Of a DNA stretch of 64,000 nucleotides, positions 10,435-23,379 are shown one piece after another. This DNA is from Datisca glomerata (lineage: Eukaryota > Streptophyta > Magnoliopsida > Cucurbitales > Datiscaceae). The position numbers and the translations under genes were made by a program. The notes under the pieces were generated by a model that was not told the origin of the DNA, did not search any database, and saw only the letters and a list, made by a program, of their open reading frames with translations. The stretch lies in contig QANY01013583.1 of assembly GCA_003255025.1 (NCBI GenBank), positions 1,915,194 through 1,979,193 on the forward strand, written 5' to 3'. The stretch's first letter is position 1. Every line of letters starts with the position of its first letter.

Positions 10435-13400
10435 CTAGTCCAGAGCCCAAACCTGTAAACATACAACAGAGACAAGAATTTAGCTTATTGATGAATGATG
10501 AGCCAAAACTAAGAGCTATTTTTTCCTAAAAATACAAAAAAGAGAGATTAAAACTTGTTTTTCCTAAGTTAATTTGAAAAATAATCTTATAAGTGATTAA
10601 ACACCATGATTGAAAAACTCATTTGTCCAACTAAAACTTTCTACAACCTAGTCAGTTAAGAGTTTAAAACGACTCTTTTTTATGTGCCAATAATTCGAAT
10701 GCAAACCTGAATCTTGCCATCAGAGGAACCAGCAAAAAGCATTCCTCCATCCATATCTGAAGCCAAAGACGTAAGCTTCGCATGTCCTCCTCCATTACCC
10801 ATTTTGATGGAAGCAACTCTTGTGAATTTTTCTCTTAGCCAAATCTCTATCACTCCACATTTTGATGCTGTAAATATGCAGTCACTGTTTACGGCTATGC
10901 GATGGATGTCATCTCCGCTTGGAAGCGATCCTACTGCTGCCTTGGTGGACAGGGAGAATATCTTCCATTTTGCAATATTTTGATCAGTAAATTGACTGAT
11001 TTTCACACAAAAAGTACTTACATGTGATTTAAACAATATTAATCTTGTTGCATACCTTTCCTGCCGTCTGATCGACTGAAGAACAGCCAGCAAATAGATG
11101 ACCATCTATAATATCCAGGGAATATATGGTTTGCTTCCATAACAGCTTTCTCATGCCAGCATAGAATGTGTTTGATGTATATTTTGACAAATCCACCTCC
11201 TGTCAATTCGACATTTTCCCACCAAAATGATAATTTATTATGTTGCTGCTAAGACTAATATGTGTTCTAAGCTTCAGCCAATATGACTAATAATCACATG
11301 AAAAAATGGCTAACCTGAATACTATCACCGGAGCAACCGCAATAAAGTTTGTCCTCTGACATGGCCAGGCACTTGACGTATTTGTTGAAATTGATATGCT
11401 TAGAAACCCCAGACCAGTGGTATAACTGTAGATCGTAAGCATTAGCATCGTCCTGATATGAATTATATATTGTTTCAGTACGAGTAGTTTCGAGTTACCT
11501 TAACTCCGGTTCCTTGAGAAAAAAAGCACGCCATATTCGAATTGGCTGTCAATCCAAATACTGCCTCTCTGACTTCGTGAACTTGCCCACATTGGAATTC
11601 TTCGGGTTTGATGGTCCAAACCTGAGAAGGATGACAGAGCAAAGTAGTAAAAAAATCTTTGGAAGCAAATGAAGGCGTGATGTAACGAGAAATTGCTTAC
11701 TCGAATCGTCTTGTCTAAGGAACCGCTGTATACTGTGTCACCAGAGGTTGAGACATGGAGGCATGTCACGGCTTTTGTATGCTGACGAACTTCGTGAATC
11801 AACCTTATATTTCTCTTCCCTGCATCCCATACCTACAGCCAATCATAAAAGGCATAGTTAGTTTAGCACTGTGTGTTTAAGCATGTCCTGTGATTGAAGA
11901 GAATAAGTATTTTTGTTTGGTAAGGTCTATACCTTAATGGTTCCATCAGAATGTCCGCTTAAAACCCGGCCTTTAAGATGGATCAAGGATAAAACTTCTC
12001 CATTTGAGCATGATTGTAATTCAACCACTTCAGTATAGTTCCAAAGCTCTGTCTAAATTAATAGAAAAATACCATAAGTTATCCCTCTATGATTTTGCAG
12101 ACTAATACGTGCATCATTCGCCTACTGTACTCACCGCGTTCATTAGAGAGGACAATGTCATCAACGCTTTCATTATGTCAATGGCCACCACTGAGATCCT
12201 CTTGAGCTTTCTCAGGGTTTTGTATATGCTTTTCGCATAGACCCCTAATTCTTCAAGTGCAACTATAGTAACGAGTCTCGAAGTTAGCATCTGTTTAAGG
12301 AATGTCTGAAATTGAGTGAAAGTAATAGCTATTCTCGCTACTACCTGGATCTGTAATGTATGTTTTCAGAGCAAGGGCTGCCAAAATCTTCTCTTCCACG
12401 TTATTAGATGATTGGAGTACATTGACGAACTCACCGAGCAAGTACCTCCGAGCAGTATCTCGTACACCGGTGTCCGGCAGAGTAGAAAGCATGTGACAGA
12501 GCCATGTAGCAATGACAAGGCTTGATTTAGCCATCTCAATGGAATTACTCCTTATGCACTCCCCCAAGGCTTTGAAAATAGAGCCCTTTTCATGGCTGCA
12601 AAGGACTAAAGCTAATCTTTTCTCCCAAAGGCTGATAGCTTTCTCTTCCTCTTCCTATACGTGTGTATTTAGACTTCAGACTCAGTAAAAATTAAATTAG
12701 AATGGGAGATAATTTCCAATCCAAGCAGTAGAGCAAACAAATGCAAACCATTGCCTCAACCAAATCATTGTCAAGTTCTCTCAGCCGCTCCGCCTTCAAC
12801 AGAGCATTGCAAGGTTGATCAAATCCTGCAAGCTTAAGTAACCAGGCTTCTGTGTATGACTTCCCTGAGGAAGTCAGACGCCCTGTGAGAGACAATAAAG
12901 TATCCAAAGCCGCCACTTGAGAAGTAGAGAAGTCCTTTTTCCTCAGAGCTTCTATCAACGTGTCTATAGCTTCTTCCCGGTATATGCTCATCTTCCGTGG
13001 CTCAACCTGGAGACAAAAACATGTATTTAAGAATTTACAGTCCGATTAACATGAGAAGCTTATACAAAATCTTAATTATGGGATTGAATTATCAAACCAG
13101 GAGATCCAGCTGAAGCAGAAGAGAAGCAACTGCTGGTTTCTGTTCTATATGAGGCGTTTGAAGACACAAAAGAAGAGTATGCATGGTGCTGAATGCTCCT
13201 TCATCTTTAATTATCTGCAACATTTGATTGCATAATGTCCTCCTGCATTGCCAGAAGCAAAGATAATGTCAGAAGCTTAATACCCAAAGGTAACTGTGAG
13301 CCAAAAATGTGATCAAACACCTAGTTACCAACATCAGATCTTTTATAGACAACAAATATCAGGAACTTGATGAAAAGTTTTTGTAACTTTTTAGGCATCT

Positions 13401-16400
13401 ATCTAAAGCATTATTAAGATCAACCGAATCATTTACACCACATTACTTGAAATGTCAAGATCAAACTTAGCAAGTATACCTGTTTAACTGAACCAGCTCC
13501 GAAAGAAAATCTATGTAGATGCCTTTCTCACTATCGTTTCCAGCATGAAATAATTCGAGAACGGGAGTCAGTTCGATTCTGTTGGCTATTAAGTTCCTAC
13601 AACTTTTTTCTGCCCGCATACAACATAGGAGCACGGAGACAGTGGACCTCCTCACATTTTCCTTATTCAAACACTTGACTAAGGCAGGAATACCATTTGC
13701 GGAAATTACAGCCAAGGCATTGAGTGATCGGCTGTTTTCGTCGCCTCCCATTATAATCTGCTCAAGCAACTCTATAGCAGCATCCTTGGGGTCCATTACA
13801 AATTGAAGATCATCCAAATCTTCATTTTTGTTCAGGATTACCTGGACAAGGGATTCTATGAGGTCATGAGCTGAAAGCTGCACATGTGATGGCCTCAGCT
13901 GGCATATAAGAATAGCAGCCTCTGCGAGCCCATCCTTTAACAAAGCAGCCAGGCAATCAAAATCAGAATCTACACTGGTAAGAGACTCTCCGACATTTTC
14001 GTCTGCACATATTAGCTCCGACAGAATGTAAATAGATGTTCTGAGAACTTCTCTGTTGCGGGAAGATGACAGTATTTCCACAAAGCCATTTACAACCGTT
14101 GGCTCGGATAAATACGAGTGTAACCCTGAATCAGCCTTCGAGTCTTTCCACAATCTAGCTATAGCCAGGACAGCTTCTTCACATTCTTGCAAGTCTTCAG
14201 AAGAACACAGGCACGAAATGAGTGGTTTTAAAGCATTAATAATTGTTTCGATTGTAGCTTGAGATATTACACTTGTTGGTGATGTGGATACGGCTTCTCG
14301 CATAAATCTTTTGCTCCTTTGGCTAAGAGACTCATATGTGTTATAGCGGCTCGAAAAATCAGATACTTTTCGAGGAGTGGAGGCCAATGGGCTATCTTTT
14401 GTGCAGGGAACACCGAATGAACTCGTCGGAGAATAATCATGAGTAAGATCAGGATGTTGTTCTTTCCAAGATGTTATTAGTCTCTTTAAAACATAGTTTG
14501 TTTTCGGCAATGTGCTTGAAGACAAAGGTTGCCGTGTAATGGGACATGTTGTGTTTCCTCTTTCAATCCATTCCTGAATCGCTTTTCTTTCATAAGTCTG
14601 ACCAGTTTCAAGAGTAACGGGGTCACTAAAAATTTGGCCAGTAATGGGACATACGAAATCCTTAGGTGGTCGGGATTGATGAGCAAGATTCTCAGACAAG
14701 GACAGCGGATTGCAGCTCTTTCCTTCCTCAAGTCCACGAGGCGAACTGCACAATCCGAAGAGAGATTAAAAGGAAAGTACTCCTTTGGAGATATTCTTAT
14801 GCAAGGGTGAATAGAAAATCAATGAACGTGCCAAAAGTTCAAGTAAAAGCAACATTAATTACCTTGTTTCTGATAGTTGAACATTCACATCTTCAAAGCT
14901 CATACTCTGAGATCGATTGTAGTTTTTCCTGTCGGTTTTCTTTGCCTCCTAAATTACATAACAACATCCAGTAAAAACCCACAATTCAATTTCATATATA
15001 TAATACATAAAGAAATCTGAGAGAGAAATTGTTAAAAAAAACTAGTTAAGGGAGATAAATTGTCGTCCAAGACATACAATAAATTCATTATCAGATTCTG
15101 CAGAACTAGTGCTGAAATCACCCCTCAAGTGTGGAGATCCTGGGAAAGTGGATAGCATATTCGAATCTGTGATGCGGCTAGATAATAATCGCAATAGATT
15201 AGGTTCCTTTTTGTTATGCACATCCGATATTGGAGACAAATTGCTTGGTGAAGGAGAAGAAGAATTTATGGGAGAAAAATTTCTGGGAGAATGTAGGCCA
15301 TTCTTTGTTTTAGACGTCTCCTGTCTAGACCCGATTTCAGTTTCCTCTTTCATCCTGACACTAACAGGAGACAAAATCTCATTGGGTGTATCATAAAGAT
15401 ACACATAAGAATCACTAGGCTCATCATCATCATCTTTGTTCTCCTCAAGCAACCTATCCTATAACATTGTTCGAATTAAGTCATTTGGTTTCCCCGATTT
15501 TACAAAGAACAAAAGAAAATATCCATAGCAATTGAAAACATGATCCAATAGTTTCATCAGCCTTACCTGAGAGTCGCACTCTGCAAAATTGTCCAGATTC
15601 TTCGGCGGAATAGAAACTGTATTCACTCTGCTTGAATCCAAATGTTGAGCAAGAAGTTACCAAAATATTATTTTTCTCAATACAATTGAGAAAAGAAAGA
15701 AAAGAAGAAAACTAACCATGTAATTTTATGCAAAAAGGAGTCAATATTCTGTAGCGAGAATAAAACTGACCTGCTTGCTTCTTTTGTCTCATCCTCGTAT
15801 TTTAGAATTGAAGAAAACCCGGCACTCTTTGGTAAAATAGGTCCAAATTTGACATAATCAGGAATCGAACGGCTCACTTCGTGGAGAGGAGTCATTGGAG
15901 GCTCAGCAATTGGCAGCATCGGAAAGACCTTCTTGGTAGTATCTGAATCAGAATTCATACAGTCCTTGAAGTATTTAGCATAAAGCCTTGTGTTCTCATC
16001 TAAGGATTCTCCATAAAGCTGCTCTAGCCTTTTCAATTTCTCCACTTGATCGGGCCTCATCGAAAAGATCAAAGATTCATTGAAGAATTGCTCAAAATCA
16101 GCTGTGAAAGACAAATCAGTAGAATCAGGAATTACTTCCACCACAAGCCTGTGCCTCTCCTCTGAATACCACCCAATAATTGAGGTCATGTGTGGTAGAA
16201 AAATTTCTTTCCATAGCTCGGGAGCAAAATCGATCCTCGAGAAAAATGGATCGACGATAAACATCTCCAGAACCTCAATGACCGAGTTGTGAATATTCCC
16301 TCGCAACTTCCACAGGTACGAAAGGTGGAGATGGGCCCAGGCGGAGAGGTAGAAATTAGGAACTCCAGCAGTTTTCTCGTTTGAGTTCAACAAGGCACAC

Positions 16401-16708
16401 ACTTGTAACATCTTTTCTGCATGGTCCAATCGCGCGAGCTTAGTTTCTATGTTCGACGTGTCAATCGCATCCTCGAGCGCTTCGATCCCCCAGTCCAGAT
16501 TTGCTAGTACAGCCTGATCAGCGTACCTAACCTCTGTGCCTTTGTTAGAGCTTCCATCTTCAGCTGCCAGTCTCTCTGCACACTGTTCTCTGTGTTGGGT
16601 TCTCCTTTCTTTGTCGATCAACCGCTCTCGGATGAAACTATCGACTGTCGTAACCAACAACCTAACAATGTCCTCTTGATCCATTGCAAACCTATAGTTT
16701 CCAGCCAT
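10435..16708 (-). CDS. LIN: LIN/CERBERUS-like E3 ubiquitin ligase (U-box, ARM, WD40)
   Basis: Sixteen exons join in phase to 1500 codons plus stop: 16708-15771, 15627-15567, 15458-15078, 14948-14863, 14745-13480, 13242-13098, 13006-12749, 12654-12345, 12262-12135, 12052-11933, 11832-11701, 11621-11499, 11452-11315, 11199-11056, 10961-10707, 10452-10435. The start is the Met of MAGNYRF, the usual family N-terminus; an upstream in-frame Met lies in probable leader sequence. The U-box is at about residues 515-590 (DFVCPITGQIFSDPV, GNTTCPITRQPL), preceded by a Ser-rich linker. ARM-like helices run to about 1190, then WD40 repeats (GHSDGTIKVWDAG, YSGSLDKTIRVW) end in GKIQVWALD. U-box proteins transfer ubiquitin from E2 to substrate. 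Legume LIN/CERBERUS is needed for rhizobial infection and is about this length. The role in this plant is not shown by the sequence. No disruption was seen. Confidence 0.93.
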
Positions 16709-17390
16709 TTTTGGGAGTACTATCTGAAGAAATAGGATCCGGATTAATTTCAGAAGCCAGAGAATGAAATACATTACTTTTAATCTGCTACCACCTCTTG
16801 GTTGGTGAGAAAATATGGGAAATGCCAAGAAACTAGATTCACAAACACCACCATTTGACTAATTCTAACAGAATTTGAATCGAATTGCCACTTATAATAT
16901 ATTTACCTTGTTCCCTTCCAAATCCAAGCAGCATGAAGATAATTAAGTTTTCATGTGTTCATAATTCATCACTATCCTTCTCAGAAATTTAGAGAAAAAA
17001 AATCAAACAATCAGAAAAAAAAATCAAATTCATCGCAAACACTTGCTCATAACCATGGAGTAAGATTAAGCAAAACACTTCACAGAACAAAGAGGCAAAG
17101 ACTGACTCCATCAACATGACAACATTAACATCCAATAAAACATACATACATAAGCTAAGAAAAACAGAATCAATCCGATTGAACCAAGAAAATATTATAA
17201 AAAATGGCGCTTACTAAATTAAAGCAGTAAACTATATGCTGAAGTATGTCAGCCTTTCTTTTTCAAGGAAAACTCCATGGATGTTGAACTTGAGACCAAG
17301 CAATTCCAATGAAGGGGAGGGAAAGAGACTGAAAATGCAAGCCGTTGGATTGGATTGTAGAAGCTGTTCTTGCCGGCTTTAGGCAATATT
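16709..17390 (-). other. Probable 5' UTR and promoter side of the LIN-like gene
   Basis: Upstream of the LIN start the minus strand has a pyrimidine-rich leader-like stretch at about 17270-17370 (ctctttccctccccttcatt). Several possible splice sites lie between it and the ATG, so a 5' UTR intron is plausible. No precise exon can be fixed without transcript data. Confidence 0.4.
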
Positions 17391-18545
17391 TTGCAATAAT
17401 CAAGATGGACCGTGGACTTTAAAATTAAGTAAATGATTAACTTCGCTATTAGCGTTAAGAGTTATAAATTAATTAAGAATTTGAACTGTCGTTTTGCGTT
17501 TGGAAAAGGAGCATTGTCTTTTTGGCATCTTCATTGGACATGTTTAAGCCACAACAATACCCAGGCAAGTCTTAACTGTAATTATGTTTGACTAAATGAC
17601 CAAAATGTCCACCCGTATCTACATTTTCTCATATCAGCTTTTGGCGGGAAAGGGGACTTGAACGTCATTTTCATGAATCCATATATTTGTAATTTAGAAA
17701 AAATACACGTTTGACCTCTATAGTTTATATTCGAGTATTTAAAATGTTTCAAACTAAATTTATTTACACAAACACCTTAAATTAGACATTTCGCCTGATT
17801 TCCGTTGAAAATCTTAACAAAAGTTGGCAAAATGTTTAATTTTGAAGTGTAGAGTTTAAAATGAAGTATAGTGATCATGAATGTAATTTCTTTATATTAC
17901 AAATTTTACGAGAATTAAAAAGATTATAACTCGAACTCATTATCTCATAGTGTATGTATGAGAATTTAACTACTACGTCAATTAAATCTTGAATCCAATA
18001 GAAATTAAACATGTTGTGACAGGACATAAAACCAACTGCCCCTTACTAATAACAAAAATGTATCCAATGAATAGTAAAATCGTGGTAATAATGATATCTT
18101 CAAAGATTAAAGAGATTGCTAAACAGTGTGATTTGAATAAATGATTAAGAAAAGTGACAATATTCATTAATGAAAAGTGATAATGTTTTGGCTAAATTAA
18201 AAAGGGCCAAAAAACAGCATAGTTTTTCATTAACGGTATGCATGTGCTTGCGCTTAATAATAGACAAAAACATAGACGAACAAAATCCTTAAATACTTGT
18301 TAAAATGGTTAAATTCTTAACAATGTACTGGTTGAGAACTGCTTTTCTTCAGAAGATTAAGGAAACATTGTTAGAGATTTTAAAAATGCAAATTGTTTTA
18401 AAATATAATTTTAAAGGTATAAAAGTATGTGACCATGCAATTTCTACTTTTTCAAAGAGAAACACGGAAATTAGTGTTGAAGTCCCAAACTTGCTAATTG
18501 GGCTAATGCAAGGAAATCAATGCTCATTTAGAAAATGATATGATA
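17391..18545. other. Intergenic sequence without a recognised gene
   Basis: AT-rich with short chance frames only (17982, 18305). I see no domain, repeat family or RNA gene. Confidence 0.45.
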
Positions 18546-19408
18546 TGTATTAATAATAAATGATATGTATAAAAATACATATAGAACTATAAATAAAAAT
18601 GTTTGATCACACGGTGACGTGTTATGTTCACTAAGAATCAATCTATTAAAATTTGATGATATTTTTTGTTACGTATTTTGTATTAGCAATAGATAGTTAA
18701 TAAGTTTTTAAACTAATATATCAGTTTGACATGTTCTTGGATACTGTAATTTGGTTATTTATCGTATTGTGAGGCTAGCTTCTGTTTCAGTTTCTTATCG
18801 CATTTGGTTTAATGTGATTCCTCCGGGTGTTTTGATTTAGTGCTTATATTGATTATTGTTAGTTAGTTTTTTGTTGATGAATTTTATTCCCTCAAAAAGG
18901 TAAAAAAGATTTGAACTATTAATTTTAATATTAAATTATTCACTTATATAATTCTTTAATGTGATTCGATCTATTTAAACTAATTTATCTTTGAATTTTT
19001 TTACAAGTCATATATTTTTCATAATTGAAATAGTAAATGTGATTTTGGTAGAAAGAATATCAGGAGTCATATCAATTTGGAATTCAATATAATAGCGAGG
19101 TCATGTGTCAATAAATATTTTCCCCTCTTAGTCCCATTTATATGTACTATACACTTAAAAAGGTAAAAAAAAAGATTTGAAGTATTCAGTTTAATATCAA
19201 ATTATTCATTTATCTAATTCTTTAATAAATATATTCTTAATTTTTCACAACTAATATATCGTTAATAATTGTCATGATAGATGTGATTTTGATAGAGATA
19301 ATACCAAAAAACTTATCAATTTGGAATTTCATATAATAGTAAGAGCAATTTGTGTCCAAAAATATTTCTCCCCCCCCCCCCTAAAGCTCCATTTAAAAGT
19401 AGTAGTGA
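18546..19408 (-). mobile_element. Non-autonomous Helitron, copy 3, 3'-truncated
   Basis: The reverse complement aligns through most of its length with the Helitron copies at 58517-59403 and about 62127-63041. It includes the two related modules of roughly 220 bp and the tail with 'cacattaaacca' and 'acagtatccaagaacatg'. Its 5' end reads A then TCACTAC (T at 19408, preceded by A at 19409), as in copy 1. The 3' hairpin and CTAG terminus are missing. A C-run at about 19370-19381 is an internal expansion. Confidence 0.75.
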
Positions 19409-19519
19409 TAGTCCATTTTGAAAAAATAAGTAAGAGGATGAAAAAAAATTGTATTTGCAAGAATGACCAATTTTTTGTAACTGTAAACTTTTTTTATAAA
19501 ACTGGAATAATTTTATGTA

Positions 19520-19860
19520 CAGGTGTACTAGGATATATATATTTATATACGATAGCTAGTATATTTTAATATATTATAGCATATTTTTATACACCATCCG
19601 TTATATACTACGATATATGTGTATACCATAATGTATTTTAATATACCATCAGTGTCTCATTTATACCATAGTATATTTTAATATATCATCAGTATATCGT
19701 AATATATACTTAGTATATTTTTATATATCGTCTGTAATAATCATACATCATATCAGTACCATACCCCTTATCACACTCAAACTTGTCTCCTCCTCCTCCT
19801 TCTTCACATCTCTCTCGTTGGATTCTCTAATTTTTCCCTTTGGAGCTTCAATCTATCTAA
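19520..19860 (+). repeat. TATA-rich dispersed repeat with CT-rich flank, copy 2
   Basis: Degenerate units such as ataccatagtatattttaat and atatatcatcagtatat are followed by a CT-rich tract (ctcctcctcctccttcttc) and ctctctcgttgg. This is the same order as the minus strand at 8545-8286. Beyond about 19860 the sequence is AT-rich with no recognisable gene. Confidence 0.6.
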
Positions 19861-21060
19861 AATCAAACAAAAAAATCAAGCAAAAAATCATGCGAATGCG
19901 AGAAAATCAGAATACGAGGCAAGAAATCAGAAATTATTGTCCAAAAAGCAGATCTTCAAAACCCAAACCGGAACACTCAAAAAATCTGATGATGAGAGTA
20001 CAATGGTGAGAAAAATCAAGTGATAACCGACGAACAACAAACCTGACGAAACTTAGTGAAGAATAAACTAGATTAAATTTTAAATTTTGGCCATATACAC
20101 AAAATAGGAAAAAAAATACCATTTAAAAAAAGTGAAAATAAACTAGATTAAATTCTTAATTTTTCTGGAAATTAACCATGCTGCCCACTACATTCTACAA
20201 AATGCACCTTTGTTGGCCCAAGCCAAGAGTACGAAGTCCAAATAAAGATCCGTCGAAGTGTGTTTCTAGGTGGGAGATACATAGTTTTACTTGTGTTGTT
20301 TTTGTGGGACTATATAGAATAATTCAATAGTAGATCATATTTATAATAATATTAATCTCAGTATCAAGAAAGCGCTCATGTTTTGTTAGTTGAAATGGTG
20401 ACACCATGGCCTCCATTGTTTGGACCCCTCTTCAATCTTGGCCCTAAGTTAGGGCTAAGATTAATCCCGGTCATTAGATGATTTTTATGTTTAACCTCCT
20501 TTGAAACTGATAGAATAGGTAGCCAATTTACCATTTTCTTCATCTTTTCCACTTTCCCCCTTCCCCCCTTCTTTGACTACAACATCTCTAGGGCGCGGCG
20601 ACGAATTTTTTCTCCTCTAAGTTGAAGCTCGCCTTGTAAAAATCTCAGATCTTCATCTATCCGAGTTGATTTCTTCTTCTTCTTCACCAAACTCAGGCAA
20701 AAATTCTTCTTCTTCTTCACCAAACTCAGACTCTCTCTCTTCTCTTTGTCTCCACCATCGTCCAGTCCATCCTCTACCTCTCTCTTCATCGATCAACTCT
20801 CTCTCCTCCCTGTTATGGTGTATCCGTCCCCCTTTTCCCTCATTCTTTTATCATTCTCTCCATCTTCTTCTACCCTGTAATCTAGGCATGCTTTTCATTC
20901 TTGATTTAGAGAACTGAGCATGTGATTTTTTTGTTTGCTTTTGGCCAGATCATTACATTCAAGAATGAGAACCTAGGGTTTTATTTGTCATTATTTCTCG
21001 GAGTTGTGGATTTCTATTAATGAAGTTGGGAGTTATATTTGTTCTATCCGCCCACAGTAA
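19861..21060. other. Intergenic, with a CT-rich stretch and a 36-bp tandem copy
   Basis: At about 20668-20732 the unit 'ttcttcttcttcaccaaact' is repeated in tandem inside a long pyrimidine-rich tract (20520-20880). The Ser-rich frame across it (20666-20917) reflects the CT repeat and has no known similarity. The tract resembles a 5' leader, but I found no attached gene other than the DIT2 fossil downstream. Confidence 0.5.
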
Positions 21061-21076
21061 AAGGTAGCCCAATCTT

Positions 21077-22120
21077 GTGAGGGAGAAGATGGAGAAGATG
21101 GAGAAGATGGGGCCGATGGCCAAGAATGAGATTATAATAGCTGAGACGCTGCTTCTTACGGTATACTGCATTTATATTATTAATTTTGTTATTAATTGCC
21201 TGATTAGATCCCTCTCTCAGTTATGCCGATTAGCTAACAAAATAATGGTTGGCTCTGGGTTTCGTTTCTCAATTGTCATTCTGCGTTTCTTATAAAGAAA
21301 AAATCAGCTTTGGTGAAAATCAAAAGTTATCCTTTCTAGAGGCAAAATTATGTGTAATTGGCTATTAGCATCAGGACCGAACGGGGATGAGCTCATATGC
21401 AATAAGAAAGAATTTGCCTATGTCGAAAATGCACCAGAAATGTGGTAAATGTCTTATTTTAAAGATCGATAGTTATTTGGGCAGATGACACATGCTTATT
21501 CATGATTATCTGTTTTAAGTGTTTGACACTGTTGAAGTATCTTTGTTTGTTAAAGATCAAGTGCCCTTTTGTTATCCATTATTTTGGTTTATCTTACAAA
21601 AGTTTTACAAAATAAAAGTTAATTACGATGTGAGTGCTTTGCTGTAATTGATATTTTTACCTTTTGGATTCAAAAGTTTTCCTCAGAAGAGGTTCCTATT
21701 ATGTTCATGTATATTTAATAAATGTATCTAATAATGGTTGTCATTGGAATATTAACTTATTAACACTAAGCTTGTTTTAAGAACTTAAATCCTTCTTTGA
21801 CTTTGTTTTCCATTAACTTGGTTTCTTAAACGTTTGATATCTACTAATTTCTTTTTCCCAACTTATTTTCATAAATTGATCATTACACTAATGCTTATGT
21901 GAATTTGTGTTCCTTATAATGACACCCGTTTTAGCATTTATATCAGTTGGGCCTTTGGATTTTTGGAGGGATGATCAATGTGGATGTTATTACTGATATA
22001 ATTTTGGGTTTGTATGTCCTTCTTATGACTAGTGTCATGACCTGGAAAGAGTGCTAGGATGAATCAGTTGCTTGGGATACCCTAACGTGGTTTGCTGCAC
22101 TCATTGCAATGGATGGGTAA
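21077..22120 (+). pseudogene. DIT2: Plastid dicarboxylate transporter (DIT2-like) two-exon fossil
   Basis: The first piece (21077-21160) encodes KMGPMAKNEIIIAETLLLT and ends at a GT donor. The second (21947-22120), after a CAG acceptor, continues in phase as LGLWIFGGMINVD, then ILGLYVLL, TWKEC, and after a stop AWDTLTWFAALIAM. These match a central membrane segment of plastid 2-oxoglutarate/malate or glutamate/malate translocators, which exchange dicarboxylates across the chloroplast inner envelope in ammonia assimilation. A TAG at 22055-22057 interrupts the frame, and similarity ends at TAA 22118-22120. The remaining exons, including those for the transit peptide, are absent. The kept intron of 786 bp shows a DNA-level copy, not a retrocopy. 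Confidence 0.85.
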
Positions 22121-22399
22121 TCACCCTTTTTTTAAATGGTAGTGAAATGAAGAAATGAAAGAATATCTACAAAGAGGAGAGTACATATCCAACTTGGAAT
22201 GAAACGATGCAGGTGAAGTAATTATTAAAAATTCTTCGTCCTTGTATTTGTGTTATAACCAAAAAGTAAGTTATAACGAAAAAAATAATATGTATATGTA
22301 GTGATACCAATGAATGATTTACTTTTTAAATGAAAGTCTGAATTAAATTATTTTTATTTAGTAACAAGTTATTATTTCATAAAGATTTACAATGAGATT

Positions 22400-23360
22400 A
22401 GTACGTAAAAATGATCGATTATATAAAAATGACCAAGAGTGTGAACGTGATTAAGTATGTGAAGTCTTTGAAGAGAGCTTGAAGAAATGGAATAAGAACG
22501 ACCAAGTACATGTGAAATAGGTGTATGAAAATTGACAAGTGTGTGAAAATGACTAATTGTGTGAAAATAGTTAAAGGTATGAAAATGATCAAGCGTGCGA
22601 AAACAACCAAGTGTATAAAAATAATTAAGTGTATCAAAATACTTATGTGAAAAGGGCTACCTTTTGAAAATGATTAAATACATGAAAATAGTTGAGTTCC
22701 ATCAAAACACGTACATGAAAAATGGCAAAGTAGAGAAATTTTCTAAGTGCATGAAAATATGACTAAGTGGCAAAACAAGTACATAAAAATAACAAAATGA
22801 TGAGAAGATTGCTAAGTGAATGAAAATTGTGAAGTGTATGTGAAAAATTATAAAAATGACTGTGTATGTGAAAAATGTCTTTGTGCATGAAAATATGGTT
22901 AAGCGTGTAAAAATGATCAAGTTTAGCAAAACAACTACTTGAAATTGATAAGTATATGAAAATGTTTGAAAATAATCAAGTGCGTGAATATATAATTTAT
23001 CAACTATGATAAAGTATGCGAAAATGTCTAAGTCTATGAAATGACCAAATGTGTAAAAATGTCTAAGTATGTGAAAGCGACTATGCGTATGAAAATGTTT
23101 AAGTGTGTGAAATTCATCTAAGTTGCAAAAATTACTAAGTGTATGAAAATGACTAAGTACATGAAAATCATAATTTTCATACACTTAGTGTGAAAAATGA
23201 TTAAGTTGCAAAAATGACCAAGTCGTGAAAATGTCTAAGTGTTTGGAAATGACTAAATGTGTGAAAATAAGCAAATTTATGAAAATGATTAAGTTTTGAA
23301 AATGATTAAGTGTAAGAAAATTGTTAAGTGTGTAAAATATCCAAGTGTGTGAATATAGTT
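22400..23360 (+). repeat. Degenerate minisatellite, unit about 16-18 bp
   Basis: About 1 kb consists of degenerate copies of a unit like aagtgtgtgaaaatgact. Copies vary by substitutions and 1-3 bp indels. The repetitive minus-strand frames (22419-22637, 22702-23184; rich in H, F, T, I, L) are translations of the array and are not taken as genes. Confidence 0.85.
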
Positions 23361-23379
23361 CAGTGTGTATGAAAAATGT

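Noticed and set aside
12263..12290. An alternative LIN exon 9 start at 12290 (AG before ATGCTAAC)
   Set aside because: It breaks the phase with exon 8; the acceptor before 12262 keeps the frame and gives the conserved ALEELG stretch.
16709..16828. N-terminal extension of LIN from an upstream in-frame Met
   Set aside because: The family starts at M-A-x-N-x-R-F; the extension is hydrophobic leader-like sequence with no conservation that I recognise.
20666..20917. Ser-rich 83-codon frame resembling a transit peptide
   Set aside because: It reflects the CT-rich tandem repeat. It does not join the DIT2 fossil in any supported splice pattern.
22702..23184. A 160-codon minus-strand frame rich in H, F, T
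   Set aside because: Produced by the degenerate 16-18 bp minisatellite; no domain or codon-like pattern apart from the repeat.
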